Shown: positions 37,743-46,762, numbered from the stretch's first letter. The stretch: 64,000 nt of DNA from Paenibacillus hemerocallicola (GCF_006265175.1 NZ_VDCQ01000012.1:1-64000), one strand, 5' to 3'. A program made the numbers and translations. The notes: generated from the sequence alone by a model not told the origin.

Positions 37743-38937
37743 TTTGGAAGAATGGATCCCGAACCGGAAAGCGAAGCAAATATTGGCCGAAATCCGGAAA
37801 AGGGGTATCGTATCGAAATTCGATCTGCTCGATTTAAGCGGGCTGACGTCAAGCACGCTGACGAGGATGCTGGAGGAGCTGACCTCCACGGGCTGGATCG
37901 AGGAAAGCGGACTGGGCGAATCATCGGGCGGCAGAAGACCGCTCTTATACCGGTTGAAGCACGACAGAGGCTATGTGCTCGGTCTCGATGTGTCCCGTGC
38001 AACGACCCGTCTTGTATTATGCGATCTGCACCTGGAAAAGATCGATTCCGCCTCTTGGCAAATGACGGAACGGATGACCCCCGACCTGCTGCTGCAGGAA
38101 GTCGTTCAGGCGACGAGAAGGATGACGGCCAAGCATGCGCTTGAACCGGATAAGATTCTCGGGATGGGAATCGGAGCCGTCGGTCCGGTAGACCGGGCGA
38201 AAGGCATGATGCTCAACCCGCTGTATTTTCCGGCCGAAGGCTGGAGTCAGCTGCCGATCGGACCTAAGCTGGAGCGCGAGCTCGGGGTGCCCGTCATGCT
38301 GGATAACGGGGCCAATACGGCGCTTCTGGCCGAATATTGGGCGGGATCCCAGCAGTACAGGCATCTGCTGTACGTTCGTGCGGGTGTCGGCTTGCGTTCC
38401 GCGATGATGTCGAACGGTCAGCTCGTATACGGCGCAGTCGATATGGAAGGCTCTGTCGGGCATATGATTATCCAGACCGACGGTCCGCCGCATCCAGAAC
38501 GTCCGCACGTGTTCGGCTGCCTGGAATCGTTCGTATCCATTCCGGTGCTGGAGAAGCAAGCGGCCGTCCGATTAAAGCAAGGCAGACGCAGCGTGCTGAC
38601 CGAATGGGTGGACCAACCCGACGAAGTCGGCTTTCCGCAATTGCTGAAAGCTTTATCTGCCGATGATCGGCTCGTCACGGAGCTGTTTACCCAAGCCGCG
38701 ACTTATTTTGGGATCGGACTATCCAATTTGTTGAACATTTTGCATCCGGAAAAAGTCATATTAGGCGGTCCGCTCATTACGACGAACGAGCTGTTTTATC
38801 AGATCAGCACGCAGGTCGCATTGAAAAATACGTTGTATTATCCGGCGTATCCGGTCACCTTTACGCGAGGCAAGCTGTCGGACGATGCGCTGGCCGTCGG
38901 AGCTGCCGCGATGGTGATTGACAGACTCACTTTATAG
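37735..38937 (+). CDS. ROK family transcriptional regulator (atypical)
   Basis: A 400-residue ROK-type repressor. It has an N-terminal winged HTH (about 12-60, LLDLSGLTSSTLTRMLEELTSTGWIEE) and an actin-like sugar-kinase domain (GLDVSRATTRLVLCDL, GIGAVGPVDRAKG). The ROK zinc motif CxCGxxGC is absent; only VFGCLESF remains, so metal and possibly sugar sensing is altered. The start ATG 37735 lies inside the end of the transporter gene. The coupling suggests it regulates its own operon, but the effector is unknown. Confidence 0.85.
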   Translation: MPNLEEWIPNRKAKQILAEIRKRGIVSKFDLLDLSGLTSSTLTRMLEELTSTGWIEESGLGESSGGRRPLLYRLKHDRGYVLGLDVSRATTRLVLCDLHLEKIDSASWQMTERMTPDLLLQEVVQATRRMTAKHALEPDKILGMGIGAVGPVDRAKGMMLNPLYFPAEGWSQLPIGPKLERELGVPVMLDNGANTALLAEYWAGSQQYRHLLYVRAGVGLRSAMMSNGQLVYGAVDMEGSVGHMIIQTDGPPHPERPHVFGCLESFVSIPVLEKQAAVRLKQGRRSVLTEWVDQPDEVGFPQLLKALSADDRLVTELFTQAATYFGIGLSNLLNILHPEKVILGGPLITTNELFYQISTQVALKNTLYYPAYPVTFTRGKLSDDALAVGAAAMVIDRLTL

Positions 38938-38964
38938 CCGGATGACGAAGCGCTTTCTTGTTGC

Positions 38965-38994
38965 TTGACAAGCCTCTTTTGCAAACGATAAAAT
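38965..38994 (+). promoter_or_regulatory. Sigma-A promoter of rny with long leader
   Basis: TTGACA, 18 bases and TAAAAT. Transcription would start near 39001, leaving a leader of about 195 bases with no ORF and only small stems (for example CCAAG/CTTGG near 39156-39172). Confidence 0.75.
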
Positions 38995-39196
38995 GGGTGT
39001 GTACATTCCGTTTTCGCCGGATTTCGCACCTTTTTTCCTTATTGCAGTTTTCACCGCGGCATCGGCTGAAATCCGCGCAAATGCATGATCATCCGGCCTG
39101 TACAACCGGAACTTGGATTGAAACGAAACAAAACCGGAATAAAAAACCGAATATCCCAAGCTAACCCTTGGAGGCTTCAACGAGGAGGTGAACAAG

Positions 39197-40738
39197 ATGC
39201 AGACTTTCATCTGGATCGTCATCGTTCTCGTTGTTGGCGCAATATGCTTTGGGATTGGTTATTTTATCCGCAAGTCCCTCGCCGAGGCGAAAATTTCCAG
39301 CGCCGAAGAGGCGGCCCGCCAGCTGATCGAGGCGGCGAAGAAAGAAGCCGACGCTCAGAAAAAAGAGGCGGTGCTGGAAGCGAAGGACGAAATTCATAAA
39401 CTTCGCGCCGAAGCTGAAAAAGACATTCGTGAACGTCGGAATGAAACTCAACGGCAAGAAAGACGATTGTTGCAAAAAGAGGAAACGCTGGATAAAAAGC
39501 TGGAATCTCTGGAGCGTAAAGAAGAACAGATCGCCAACAAAGAGAAACGAATCGACGAAACGCAAGCGCAAATCGATCAGTTGTACCGCAGTCAAGTCGC
39601 CGAGCTGGAACGTATATCCGGTTTGACGATGGATGAAGCGAAGCATATCATTTTGTCCTCCGTCGAACAGGAAGTTCGTTACGAGACGGCTCAATTGATC
39701 AAGGATATCGAGAACCAGGCGAAGGAAGAAGCCGAGAAGCGGGCCCGCGAGGTGATTACACTTGCGATCCAACGTTGCGCGGCGGACCATGTCGCGGAAA
39801 CGACCGTTTCCGTCGTCGCTTTGCCGAACGAGGAAATGAAAGGCCGCATCATCGGACGCGAAGGCCGCAACATTCGCGCACTCGAAACGTTGACCGGGAT
39901 CGACCTCATTATCGACGACACGCCGGAGGCGGTTATCCTGTCCGGCTTCGATCCGATTCGCAGGGAAATTGCCAGGACCTCGCTCGAGAAGCTCGTCGCG
40001 GACGGCCGGATTCATCCGGCGCGGATCGAAGAGATGGTCGAGAAATCGCGCAAGGAAGTGGACGAGCGCATTCGCGAATACGGCGAGCAGGCGACGTTCG
40101 AGACAGGCGTGCACGGACTGCATCCGGACCTGATCAAAATTTTGGGCCGTTTGAAATTCCGTACAAGCTACGGTCAAAACGTACTGAAGCATTCGATGGA
40201 AGTCGCTTATTTGGCCGGTCTGATGGCCGGAGAGCTGGGAGAAGACGTGACGCTCGCGAAACGCGCCGGACTTCTTCACGATATCGGCAAAGCGCTCGAC
40301 CACGAAGTCGAAGGCTCCCACGTCGAGATCGGCGTCGAAATCGGCAAGAAATACAAAGAGCATCCGGTAGTCGTCAACAGTATCGCTTCCCACCATGGCG
40401 ACTGCGAAGCTACTTCGGTTATCGCCATGCTCGTCGGAGCCGCCGACGCACTATCCGCCGCAAGGCCGGGAGCACGGCGCGAGACGCTCGAAACGTACAT
40501 CAAACGTCTCGAGAAGCTGGAAGAAATCACCGAATCGTTCGAGGGTGTCGAGAAGTCTTACGCGATACAGGCAGGACGCGAAGTGCGGGTCATGGTGCAG
40601 CCGGAGAAAATCGACGATACGGAAGCGTTCCGATTGGCGCGCGACATTACGAAGAAGATCGAAAGCGAGCTGGACTACCCGGGTCACATCAAGGTTACCG
40701 TCATACGCGAGACCCGTGCGGTCGAGTATGCGAAGTAA
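39197..40738 (+). CDS. rny: Ribonuclease Y
   Basis: A 513-residue membrane-anchored endoribonuclease that starts mRNA decay. One N-terminal transmembrane helix (2-22) and a long Lys/Glu coiled coil (about 30-190) come first. The KH domain ([15 protein letters not shown]) and the HD domain ([12 protein letters not shown] near residue 360, SHHGD) follow. ATG 39197 is preceded by GAGGAGGTGAA; a GTG at 39188 lies within the SD. ymcA, an RNase Y partner gene, lies 14 kb downstream. Confidence 0.97.
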   Translation: MQTFIWIVIVLVVGAICFGIGYFIRKSLAEAKISSAEEAARQLIEAAKKEADAQKKEAVLEAKDEIHKLRAEAEKDIRERRNETQRQERRLLQKEETLDKKLESLERKEEQIANKEKRIDETQAQIDQLYRSQVAELERISGLTMDEAKHIILSSVEQEVRYETAQLIKDIENQAKEEAEKRAREVITLAIQRCAADHVAETTVSVVALPNEEMKGRIIGREGRNIRALETLTGIDLIIDDTPEAVILSGFDPIRREIARTSLEKLVADGRIHPARIEEMVEKSRKEVDERIREYGEQATFETGVHGLHPDLIKILGRLKFRTSYGQNVLKHSMEVAYLAGLMAGELGEDVTLAKRAGLLHDIGKALDHEVEGSHVEIGVEIGKKYKEHPVVVNSIASHHGDCEATSVIAMLVGAADALSAARPGARRETLETYIKRLEKLEEITESFEGVEKSYAIQAGREVRVMVQPEKIDDTEAFRLARDITKKIESELDYPGHIKVTVIRETRAVEYAK

Positions 40739-40762
40739 AATAAGTTATAACGATTTCGAATG

Positions 40763-40803
40763 AAGCGAGAAGTGGCTGCTCAGCCACTTCTCGCTTGCTT
40801 TTG
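40763..40803 (+). terminator. Terminator after rny
   Basis: A 14-bp perfect stem, AAGCGAGAAGTGGC with its complement, around TGCTCA, followed by GCTTTTG. Confidence 0.88.
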
Positions 40804-40836
40804 CCAATAACCGGCTTACCAGAGGAGGAGAGTTCC

Positions 40837-41634
40837 ATACGCATCCTGTTTATCGGCGATATTGTCGGAGGCTCCGGTCGGAGAGCCGTCAAAACCTTAT
40901 TGCCGGAGCTCAAACGAAAATACGATCCGGCTTTTATCGTGGCCAACGGCGAGAACTCGGCCGGGGGGCGCGGCATTACGGCCCAAATCGCCAAAGAATT
41001 GTACGATCAAGGCGTGCACGGCATAACGATGGGCAATCACACATGGGATAACAAAGACATCTTCAATTTCATCGACGAGGACGAACGGATGATCAGGCCG
41101 GCGAATTATCCGCCCGGAACGCCCGGCAAAGGAGTTGCCGTGCTGCGAAACGCCTCGGGCAAAGAGCTCGTTATCGTCAACACGATGGGACGCACCTTCC
41201 TGCCGCCGCTCGATTGTCCGTTTCAAACGATAGACGGCATACTGGACAAGCTCAAAAAAAAGCATAAGTTTATTTTCGTCGATTTCCACGCCGAGGCGAC
41301 TTCGGAAAAAATCGCGATGGGCTGGCATCTGGACGGCAAAGTATCCGCCGTAGTCGGAACGCACACCCATGTACAAACGCATGACGAGCGCGTGCTTCCG
41401 AAGGGAACCGGGTACGTGACGGACGTGGGAATGACCGGCGCCCGCGATGGCGTGCTAGGGATGGAACGCGATGCGGTGCTGCAGAAGTTCAAGACGCAGC
41501 TGCCCGTCCGTTTTACGGCGGATGAAGGCAAATGGATGTTCCATGCTGTCGTGGTCGATCTGGACAATGATACGGGTTTTACCAAAAAAATCGAGCTTAT
41601 CCGCAGATTTGAGACGGAAGCCGTTTTCGAATAA
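40837..41634 (+). CDS. ymdB: Metallophosphoesterase YmdB with AUA start
   Basis: A 265-residue YmdB/TIGR00282 phosphodiesterase, a Fe/Mn-type enzyme hydrolysing 2',3'-cAMP and affecting biofilm and motility in B. subtilis. Metal ligands are visible in FIGDIVG, NGENSAGG, MGNHTWD, DFHAEATSEK and GTHTHVQTHD. Homologues begin with Met directly before RILFIGD. Here that codon is ATA (40837-40839), placed eight bases after GGAGG. In-frame TTGs at 40795 and 40801 sit in the rny terminator. Either AUA is the start or the base is an error. It lies between rny and spoVS, as in B. subtilis. Confidence 0.9.
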   Translation: MRILFIGDIVGGSGRRAVKTLLPELKRKYDPAFIVANGENSAGGRGITAQIAKELYDQGVHGITMGNHTWDNKDIFNFIDEDERMIRPANYPPGTPGKGVAVLRNASGKELVIVNTMGRTFLPPLDCPFQTIDGILDKLKKKHKFIFVDFHAEATSEKIAMGWHLDGKVSAVVGTHTHVQTHDERVLPKGTGYVTDVGMTGARDGVLGMERDAVLQKFKTQLPVRFTADEGKWMFHAVVVDLDNDTGFTKKIELIRRFETEAVFE

Positions 41635-41722
41635 AAAGGTACGTACGGAACCGGAAACTTGCGCGGAATTGTGCGAATTGACTGAAACTTTCGAAAATAA
41701 TAGTCCGAACGGCGTTCGGGAA

Positions 41723-41752
41723 GAAGGAATTATTCAACGCTTGCACGAATAG
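41723..41752 (+). promoter_or_regulatory. Sigma-H promoter of spoVS
   Basis: GAAGGAATT (41723-41731) fits the -35 RNAGGAWWW perfectly. After 12 bases CACGAATAG (41744-41752) gives a partial RNNGAATWW. spoVS is a known sigma-H gene in B. subtilis. Confidence 0.65.
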
Positions 41753-41795
41753 TGTAGTAGTGGAATTCATCCAACATTCCCGAGGAGGTCTTGCC

Positions 41796-42056
41796 ATGGA
41801 AGTATTAAAAGTTTCAGCAAAGTCCAATCCAAACTCCGTAGCTGGTGCATTGGCCGGCGTTTTGCGCGAACGCGGGGCGGCTGAGCTGCAAGCCATCGGC
41901 GCAGGTGCACTGAATCAAGCAATTAAAGCAGTAGCGATCGCACGAGGGTTCGTAGCACCCAGCGGCGTCGATTTGATTTGCATCCCGGCATTTACCGATA
42001 TCGTCATTGACGGTGAAGACCGGACTGCAATCAAATTGATTGTAGAACCTCGATAA
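41796..42056 (+). CDS. spoVS: Stage V sporulation protein S
   Basis: An 86-residue Alba-like protein, nearly invariant in sporeformers: VLKVSAKSNPNSVAGALAG at the start and IPAFTDIVIDGEDRTAIKLIVEPR at the end. It affects septation and coat assembly during sporulation. It is preceded by CGAGGAGGT, and is monocistronic between its own promoter and a terminator. Confidence 0.98.
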   Translation: MEVLKVSAKSNPNSVAGALAGVLRERGAAELQAIGAGALNQAIKAVAIARGFVAPSGVDLICIPAFTDIVIDGEDRTAIKLIVEPR

Positions 42057-42095
42057 TAGGCGGATCGATTTCCACGATTACCGAATGAACGGATG

Positions 42096-42119
42096 AAAGC
42101 TCCCGAAAGGAGCTTTTTT
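42096..42119 (+). terminator. Terminator after spoVS
   Basis: AAAGCTCC/GGAGCTTT stem, CGAAA loop, T6 run. Confidence 0.92.
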
Positions 42120-42161
42120 GCTGTACTTTCATATATGCGTCGGAAATAAGGAGCGGTGACG

Positions 42162-43112
42162 ATGAGCGGCATTATAGATGGGCACTGCGATGTGCTGAGT
42201 AAGCTGATGCTTGACCCGGGGCTCGATTTCGGCTTGAACGAATCGGGGCTCGACGTGACATTGCCAAAGCTTCGTCAAGCCGGGGCATTGATGCAATGCT
42301 TCGCTATCTGGATTCCGGAAACGGTCCATGATCCGGGGATGAAGCATTTGCTTTCCGGGGTGGAGCTTTTTTGGGAACGGATCGCGGGACAGGCGGGAAT
42401 GAAAGGCGTGCGGACAGCCGAGGATTTGAGGTCGGCGATCGAGCATGGGCAGTTGGCGGCACTCCTGACTGTCGAGGGCGCTGACGGGCTAAACGGCAGC
42501 ATGGATCATCTGCGGACGCTGTTCCGGCAAGGAGTCCGTTGTCTCGGCCTGACGTGGAATTACGCCAATTGGGCGGCTGACGGCGTTGCGGAGCCCAGGA
42601 AGGCCGGACTTACCGTGAAAGGAAGACGGCTTGTTAAAGAATGCAATCATTTGGGAATAATAATGGATGTATCCCATTTGGCCGAGCGCGGCTTCTGGGA
42701 GTTGGACGAACTCAGCGACAAGCCCTTCATCGCGTCCCACTCGAACGTGCTGGAATTGTGCGGGCATCCGAGAAACTTGAACAAGCGGCAAATAGCCCGG
42801 ATCGGCGAACGGGGAGGGGTAATCGGAATCAACTACTATCCTCCGTTCCTGAGTTCGGACGCCAATGCGACAATCGATCATGTTGTCCGACATATCGAGA
42901 AGGCGTGCGAGTGGGGCGGTGAGCGCGCTGTCGCGTTAGGGTCCGATTTCGACGGGATCGGCAAAAAAGTGGAGGGCCTGGAAGATCCGGCGGGGATCGC
43001 CCGATTGAGCGAAGCGTTGGCCAAAAGGCTCTCGGACGACCAGGTCGAGCGGATACTATATCGGAACTGGTATGAATTTTTTGTGACGGAGCTGCCGAAA
43101 TCAGAATACTAG
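42162..43112 (+). CDS. Membrane-dipeptidase family (M19) peptidase
   Basis: A 316-residue renal-dipeptidase-like zinc enzyme. The binuclear ligands are His8 and Asp10 (DGHCD), Glu105 (TVEGAD), His172 (VSHL) and His193 (ASHSN); Asp262 (GSDFDG) is at the active site. There is no signal peptide, so it is cytoplasmic; M19 enzymes cleave dipeptides, some with D-residues. I chose ATG 42162, eight bases after AAGGAG; GTG 42156 is too close. It and korAB occupy the place of tdh-kbl in B. subtilis. Confidence 0.9.
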   Translation: MSGIIDGHCDVLSKLMLDPGLDFGLNESGLDVTLPKLRQAGALMQCFAIWIPETVHDPGMKHLLSGVELFWERIAGQAGMKGVRTAEDLRSAIEHGQLAALLTVEGADGLNGSMDHLRTLFRQGVRCLGLTWNYANWAADGVAEPRKAGLTVKGRRLVKECNHLGIIMDVSHLAERGFWELDELSDKPFIASHSNVLELCGHPRNLNKRQIARIGERGGVIGINYYPPFLSSDANATIDHVVRHIEKACEWGGERAVALGSDFDGIGKKVEGLEDPAGIARLSEALAKRLSDDQVERILYRNWYEFFVTELPKSEY

Positions 43113-43468
43113 AATAAAAATCAATCTATATTTGAGAACGGTTCGATCTAAAATAACTATGTTTAAAAGTTTTGAATTCGCTTGCTTTTTCATGTGCGAA
43201 AGCATAAAATCGTAGGGAATGATAAGGAATTATGAAGAGTTATGCGTATTTGTACAACCAGCAGCTTTTATTTCCGAGAGGCACACCGCAGCTTTCCCCC
43301 AAAAAAGTGAACGATAGGTTTGAAGATTATTCCTAATTGCTTCGCGGGGCCCATTTGCTTGCGGGAGTTTTTTTGCTGTGCGGACGCAAAACGCTTTCAT
43401 GCTTTAAAGAATGCAACACTTTCTGTAACGTTCAAAATGTTAGGACACAGTTCAAAGGAGTGGACGTT
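43113..43468 (+). promoter_or_regulatory. Promoter and long leader of korAB
   Basis: TTGCTT (43182-43187), 17 bases and TAAAAT (43205-43210) form a good promoter. The transcript would carry a leader of about 250 bases. It contains a T7 run at 43369-43375 after a GC-rich stretch in which TTCGCGGG and TTGCGGGA are direct rather than inverted. I could not assign a riboswitch, T-box or gene to it. Confidence 0.55.
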
Positions 43469-45199
43469 GTGATCGAGCAATTGTCATGGAAAGTCGGGGG
43501 GCAGCAAGGGGAAGGTGTCGAGAGTACGGACCGCATTTTCTCTACAGCCCTAAATCGTCTTGGCTACTATCTGTACGGCTATAGACACTTTTCTTCCCGG
43601 ATCAAGGGAGGACATACGAACAATAAAATCCGTATCAGCACGAAGCCTAAGAGAGCGATATCCGACGACCTGGACATTTTGGTCGCTTTCGACCAAGAAA
43701 CAATCGATTTGAACGCGCATGAGCTTCGTCCCGGCGGAGTCGTGGTTGCAGACGCGAAATTCAATCCGACCTTACCCGAAGGAATAGATGCACGTTTGTT
43801 CCCGGTGCCGATTACGGCGATTGCCGAAGATCTGGGAACGGCGCTGTTTAAAAATATGGCCGCATCGGGCGCATCCTGGGCTTTGCTCGGATTGCCGCTT
43901 GAAGTGTTCAACCAAGCGGTAGAGGAAGAATTCGGACGCAAAGGTCCTGCCGTCGTAGAGAAAAACGTCGAAGCGGTAAAACGCGCGGCCGACTACGTCA
44001 TCGAGCTTGCCGGCGGTCCTTTGGAAGAGTTCAAGCTTGCTCCTGCCGATGGCAAACAAAAGCTGTTCATCATCGGGAACGATGCGATCGGTCTTGGCGC
44101 AGTGGCCGCAGGCTGCCGCTTTATGCCAGCGTATCCGATCACGCCGGCATCCGAGATTATGGAGTATTTGATCAAACGGCTGCCGAAATTCGGCGGTACG
44201 GTAATCCAAACCGAGGACGAAATCGCGGCAGTCACGATGGCGATCGGCGCCAACTACGGCGGCGTACGCGCGCTTACCGCATCCGCGGGTCCCGGCTTGT
44301 CTCTCATGATGGAAGCGATCGGTCTCGCGGGAATGACGGAAACGCCTGTCGTCATCGTCAATACGCAGCGCGGCGGACCGAGCACGGGGCTTCCTACGAA
44401 GCAGGAGCAAAGCGATTTGAACGCGATGGTATACGGAACTCACGGAGAAATCCCGAAAATCGTCCTCGCGCCAAGCACCGTGGAAGAATGCTTCTATGAT
44501 ACGATCGAAGCTTTCAACATGGCCGAGAAGTTCCAATGCCCGGTTATTCTGATGACCGACCTTCAGCTGTCGCTCGGCAAGCAATCGTCCGAGCTGCTCG
44601 ATTATGACAAAATCGTGATCGACCGCGGCAACCTTGTTACGGGTACGGAGAAGATCGAAGACGGCAAGCTGTTCAAACGTTACGAATTTACGGAAGACGG
44701 TATCTCTCCGCGCGTGCTGCCGGGCGAGCTTGGCGGTCTCCATCACGTTACGGGCGTAGAGCACGACGAGACCGGACGCCCTTCCGAGAGCCCGATCAAC
44801 CGTCAGAAAATGATGGATAAACGTCTGGCCAAGCTGAAAAGCTTGAAGCTGCCTAACGCGATCGTAGCGGACGCGCCGCACGATCAAGCGGACTTGCTGA
44901 TTATCGGCATGGGCTCGACAGGCGGAACGATCGACGAGGCAAGAGGTCGACTGGATAAAGACGGCATCACGACGAATCACGTCACGGTACGTCTGATCCA
45001 TCCGTTCCCTGCCGAAGAAGTCGCCGCCCAAATCGCAAAAGCCGATAAAGTGCTTGTCGTGGAAAATAACGCCACCGCACAATTGGCCGATCAAATCAAG
45101 CTGCATGTCGGACACGACAAAATCGTCAGCATGCTTAAATATGACGGAACGCCGTTCCTGCCTTCGGAAGTATATTCTCAATGCAAGGGGCTGAAATAA
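43469..45199 (+). CDS. korA: 2-oxoacid:ferredoxin oxidoreductase, alpha subunit (gamma-alpha fusion)
   Basis: A 576-residue subunit with the gamma domain fused at the N-terminus (about 1-185, GGQQGEGVESTDRI, IKGGHTNNKIRIS) and the POR_N/alpha domain after it (YPITPASEIMEYL, SAGPGLSLMMEA, TQRGGPSTGLPTKQEQSDL). With KorB it oxidises a 2-oxoacid, probably 2-oxoglutarate, to acyl-CoA while reducing ferredoxin. GTG 43469 follows AAAGGAGTGG and gives the normal N-terminus; the frame is open 44 codons further up, but that stretch is unlike the family. Confidence 0.94.
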   Translation: MIEQLSWKVGGQQGEGVESTDRIFSTALNRLGYYLYGYRHFSSRIKGGHTNNKIRISTKPKRAISDDLDILVAFDQETIDLNAHELRPGGVVVADAKFNPTLPEGIDARLFPVPITAIAEDLGTALFKNMAASGASWALLGLPLEVFNQAVEEEFGRKGPAVVEKNVEAVKRAADYVIELAGGPLEEFKLAPADGKQKLFIIGNDAIGLGAVAAGCRFMPAYPITPASEIMEYLIKRLPKFGGTVIQTEDEIAAVTMAIGANYGGVRALTASAGPGLSLMMEAIGLAGMTETPVVIVNTQRGGPSTGLPTKQEQSDLNAMVYGTHGEIPKIVLAPSTVEECFYDTIEAFNMAEKFQCPVILMTDLQLSLGKQSSELLDYDKIVIDRGNLVTGTEKIEDGKLFKRYEFTEDGISPRVLPGELGGLHHVTGVEHDETGRPSESPINRQKMMDKRLAKLKSLKLPNAIVADAPHDQADLLIIGMGSTGGTIDEARGRLDKDGITTNHVTVRLIHPFPAEEVAAQIAKADKVLVVENNATAQLADQIKLHVGHDKIVSMLKYDGTPFLPSEVYSQCKGLK

Positions 45200-45200
45200 G

Positions 45201-46070
45201 ATGGCTACATTAAAGGATTTCAGAAATAATGTAAAACCGAACTGGTGCCCGGGCTGCGGCGATTTCGCCGTACAAGCCGCCATCCAAAGAGCGGCCGCCA
45301 ACGTCGGTTTGGAGCCTGAAAACTTGGCTATCGTTTCCGGTATCGGTTGTTCCGGCCGTATCTCCGGCTATATTAACTGTTACGGCTTCCACGGTATCCA
45401 CGGCCGTTCGCTGCCGATCGCGCAAGGCTTGAAAATGGCCAACCGCGAGCTTACGGTAGTCGCATCCGGCGGCGACGGCGACGGCTTCGCCATCGGACTC
45501 GGACATACGATGCATGCAATCCGCCGCAATATCGACATGTCTTACATCGTTATGGACAATCAAATTTACGGGCTGACGAAGGGGCAAAACTCCCCGCGCA
45601 GCGCGAAAGGATTCGTCAACGCGAAGTATACGCCGCAAGGCTCAATCGAGACCGAGCTGGCTCCGCTTGAAATGGCGCTTGCCGCGGGAGCTACGTTCGT
45701 AGCCCAATCGTTCTCGAGCAACCTGAAGCAATTGACGATGGTTATCGAAGAAGGCATGAAGCATCAAGGCTTCTCGTTCATCAATATTTTCAGCCCGTGC
45801 GTGACGTTCAACAAGACGAACACGTACGAGTGGTTCAAGGAAAACATCGTCGATCTCGACGAGTTCCCGGACTACAATCCGAACGACCGGGTAATGGCGA
45901 TGACGAAAATTATGGAAACGAACGGCATGCTGACCGGGATCATTTACCAAAACAAAGAAAAACAAAGCTACGAGCAGCTCGTTCCCGGCTTCAAGCAGGA
46001 AGCGCTGGCGAAACAAGACCTCAAAATTACCGAAGCCGAATTCGAGAAGCTGGTAGCGGAATTCAGATAA
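45201..46070 (+). CDS. korB: 2-oxoacid:ferredoxin oxidoreductase, beta subunit
   Basis: A 289-residue thiamine-diphosphate subunit. The ThDP/Mg site is GGDGDGFAIG...N. Iron-sulfur ligands are expected from Cys16 and Cys19 (WCPGCGDF), the Cys in GIGCSGR and the Cys in FSPCVTF. It begins one base after the korA stop. The pair gives the cell a ferredoxin-linked TCA or anaplerotic step. The exact 2-oxoacid is inferred. Confidence 0.94.
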   Translation: MATLKDFRNNVKPNWCPGCGDFAVQAAIQRAAANVGLEPENLAIVSGIGCSGRISGYINCYGFHGIHGRSLPIAQGLKMANRELTVVASGGDGDGFAIGLGHTMHAIRRNIDMSYIVMDNQIYGLTKGQNSPRSAKGFVNAKYTPQGSIETELAPLEMALAAGATFVAQSFSSNLKQLTMVIEEGMKHQGFSFINIFSPCVTFNKTNTYEWFKENIVDLDEFPDYNPNDRVMAMTKIMETNGMLTGIIYQNKEKQSYEQLVPGFKQEALAKQDLKITEAEFEKLVAEFR

Positions 46071-46087
46071 TTGGTACAATAGCAGCG

Positions 46088-46133
46088 AAAACCTCCATGC
46101 CCACGAATGAACGTGGTGATGGAGGTTTTTTTT
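46088..46133. terminator. Bidirectional terminator korB / doxX
   Basis: A long stem (AAAACCTCCAT...ATGGAGGTTTT with inner CCACG/CGTGG) has a T8 run on the + side and an A4-derived T-run on the - side, between convergent genes. Confidence 0.92.
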
Positions 46134-46160
46134 GAGCCGTTTTGGCGCAATAGCACTTTC

Positions 46161-46580
46161 TTATACGTTAGGCAGCACAGATTGCCGTTGAGTAGTTTCA
46201 TGGGAGAGCTCTGCGACGATTTTCCTTTTTTTGTGATAAAACGTGTACGAGCCGCCTATCAATACAAATCCGATCAGGAACAGCAGCCATTGGCTGGCGG
46301 GATCGCCTACAGCAATGCTGGAGTACATGGCGCCGAGCAAATCGAAGAACAGCCCGGCATAAGCCCATTCCTTGATTCTGGGGAATCCGGGCACGAGTAT
46401 CGCCACGATCCCGAGCAATTTGGCAATCCCGAGAAACGGCAGCAGATAAGTCGGATAACCCAAATGCTCGAATAAGGCGACTGCGTCGGGAACGAGAATA
46501 ATATCCGGGATCGAGCCGAGAACCATCAAGGCTGACAACAGCCCGGTAAAGCTCCAGTACAATACGTTAATCTTTTTCAT
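46161..46580 (-). CDS. DoxX family membrane protein
   Basis: A 139-residue protein with four hydrophobic segments, typical of DoxX-like/DUF6644-type proteins (LYWSFTGLLSALMVLGSIPD, PFLGIAKLLGIVAILVPGFPRIKEWAYAG). Function is uncertain; some relatives support thiol or redox stress defence. The start is the ATG whose complement is 46578-46580, behind GGGAGG. The frame is open 61 codons further upstream, but that overlaps the promoter. Confidence 0.85.
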   Translation of the reverse strand: MKKINVLYWSFTGLLSALMVLGSIPDIILVPDAVALFEHLGYPTYLLPFLGIAKLLGIVAILVPGFPRIKEWAYAGLFFDLLGAMYSSIAVGDPASQWLLFLIGFVLIGGSYTFYHKKRKIVAELSHETTQRQSVLPNV

Positions 46581-46639
46581 TATTACATTCCTCCCAAGGT
46601 TTGGTGTTTTCATGGACTGAACCCGTTTGTCTTGATTCG

Positions 46640-46669
46640 AATATACCTTAACTGGAATATACTTGTCAA
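46640..46669 (-). promoter_or_regulatory. Sigma-A promoter of doxX with direct repeats
   Basis: Reading the - strand, TTGACA (46664-46669), 18 bases and TATATT (46640-46645). The sequence AAGTATATTCC is repeated as AAGGTATATTCG with a 15-base period across the spacer and -10, which may be an operator. Confidence 0.75.
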
Positions 46670-46762
46670 GGAATATAAAGAATTGAAATTGAAATCCGCA
46701 CAAGATACGATTTTGAGAAACGTTAGGCCAAAAAAATTTACACAGCGATGATAAATACGGCA

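Noticed and set aside
43337-43468. 44-codon N-terminal extension of korA
   Set aside because: It is Cys-rich and unlike the family; GTG 43469 has a strong SD.
43211-43468. T-box or known riboswitch in the korAB leader
   Set aside because: No T-box sequence, aptamer core or terminator/antiterminator pair could be recognised by eye.
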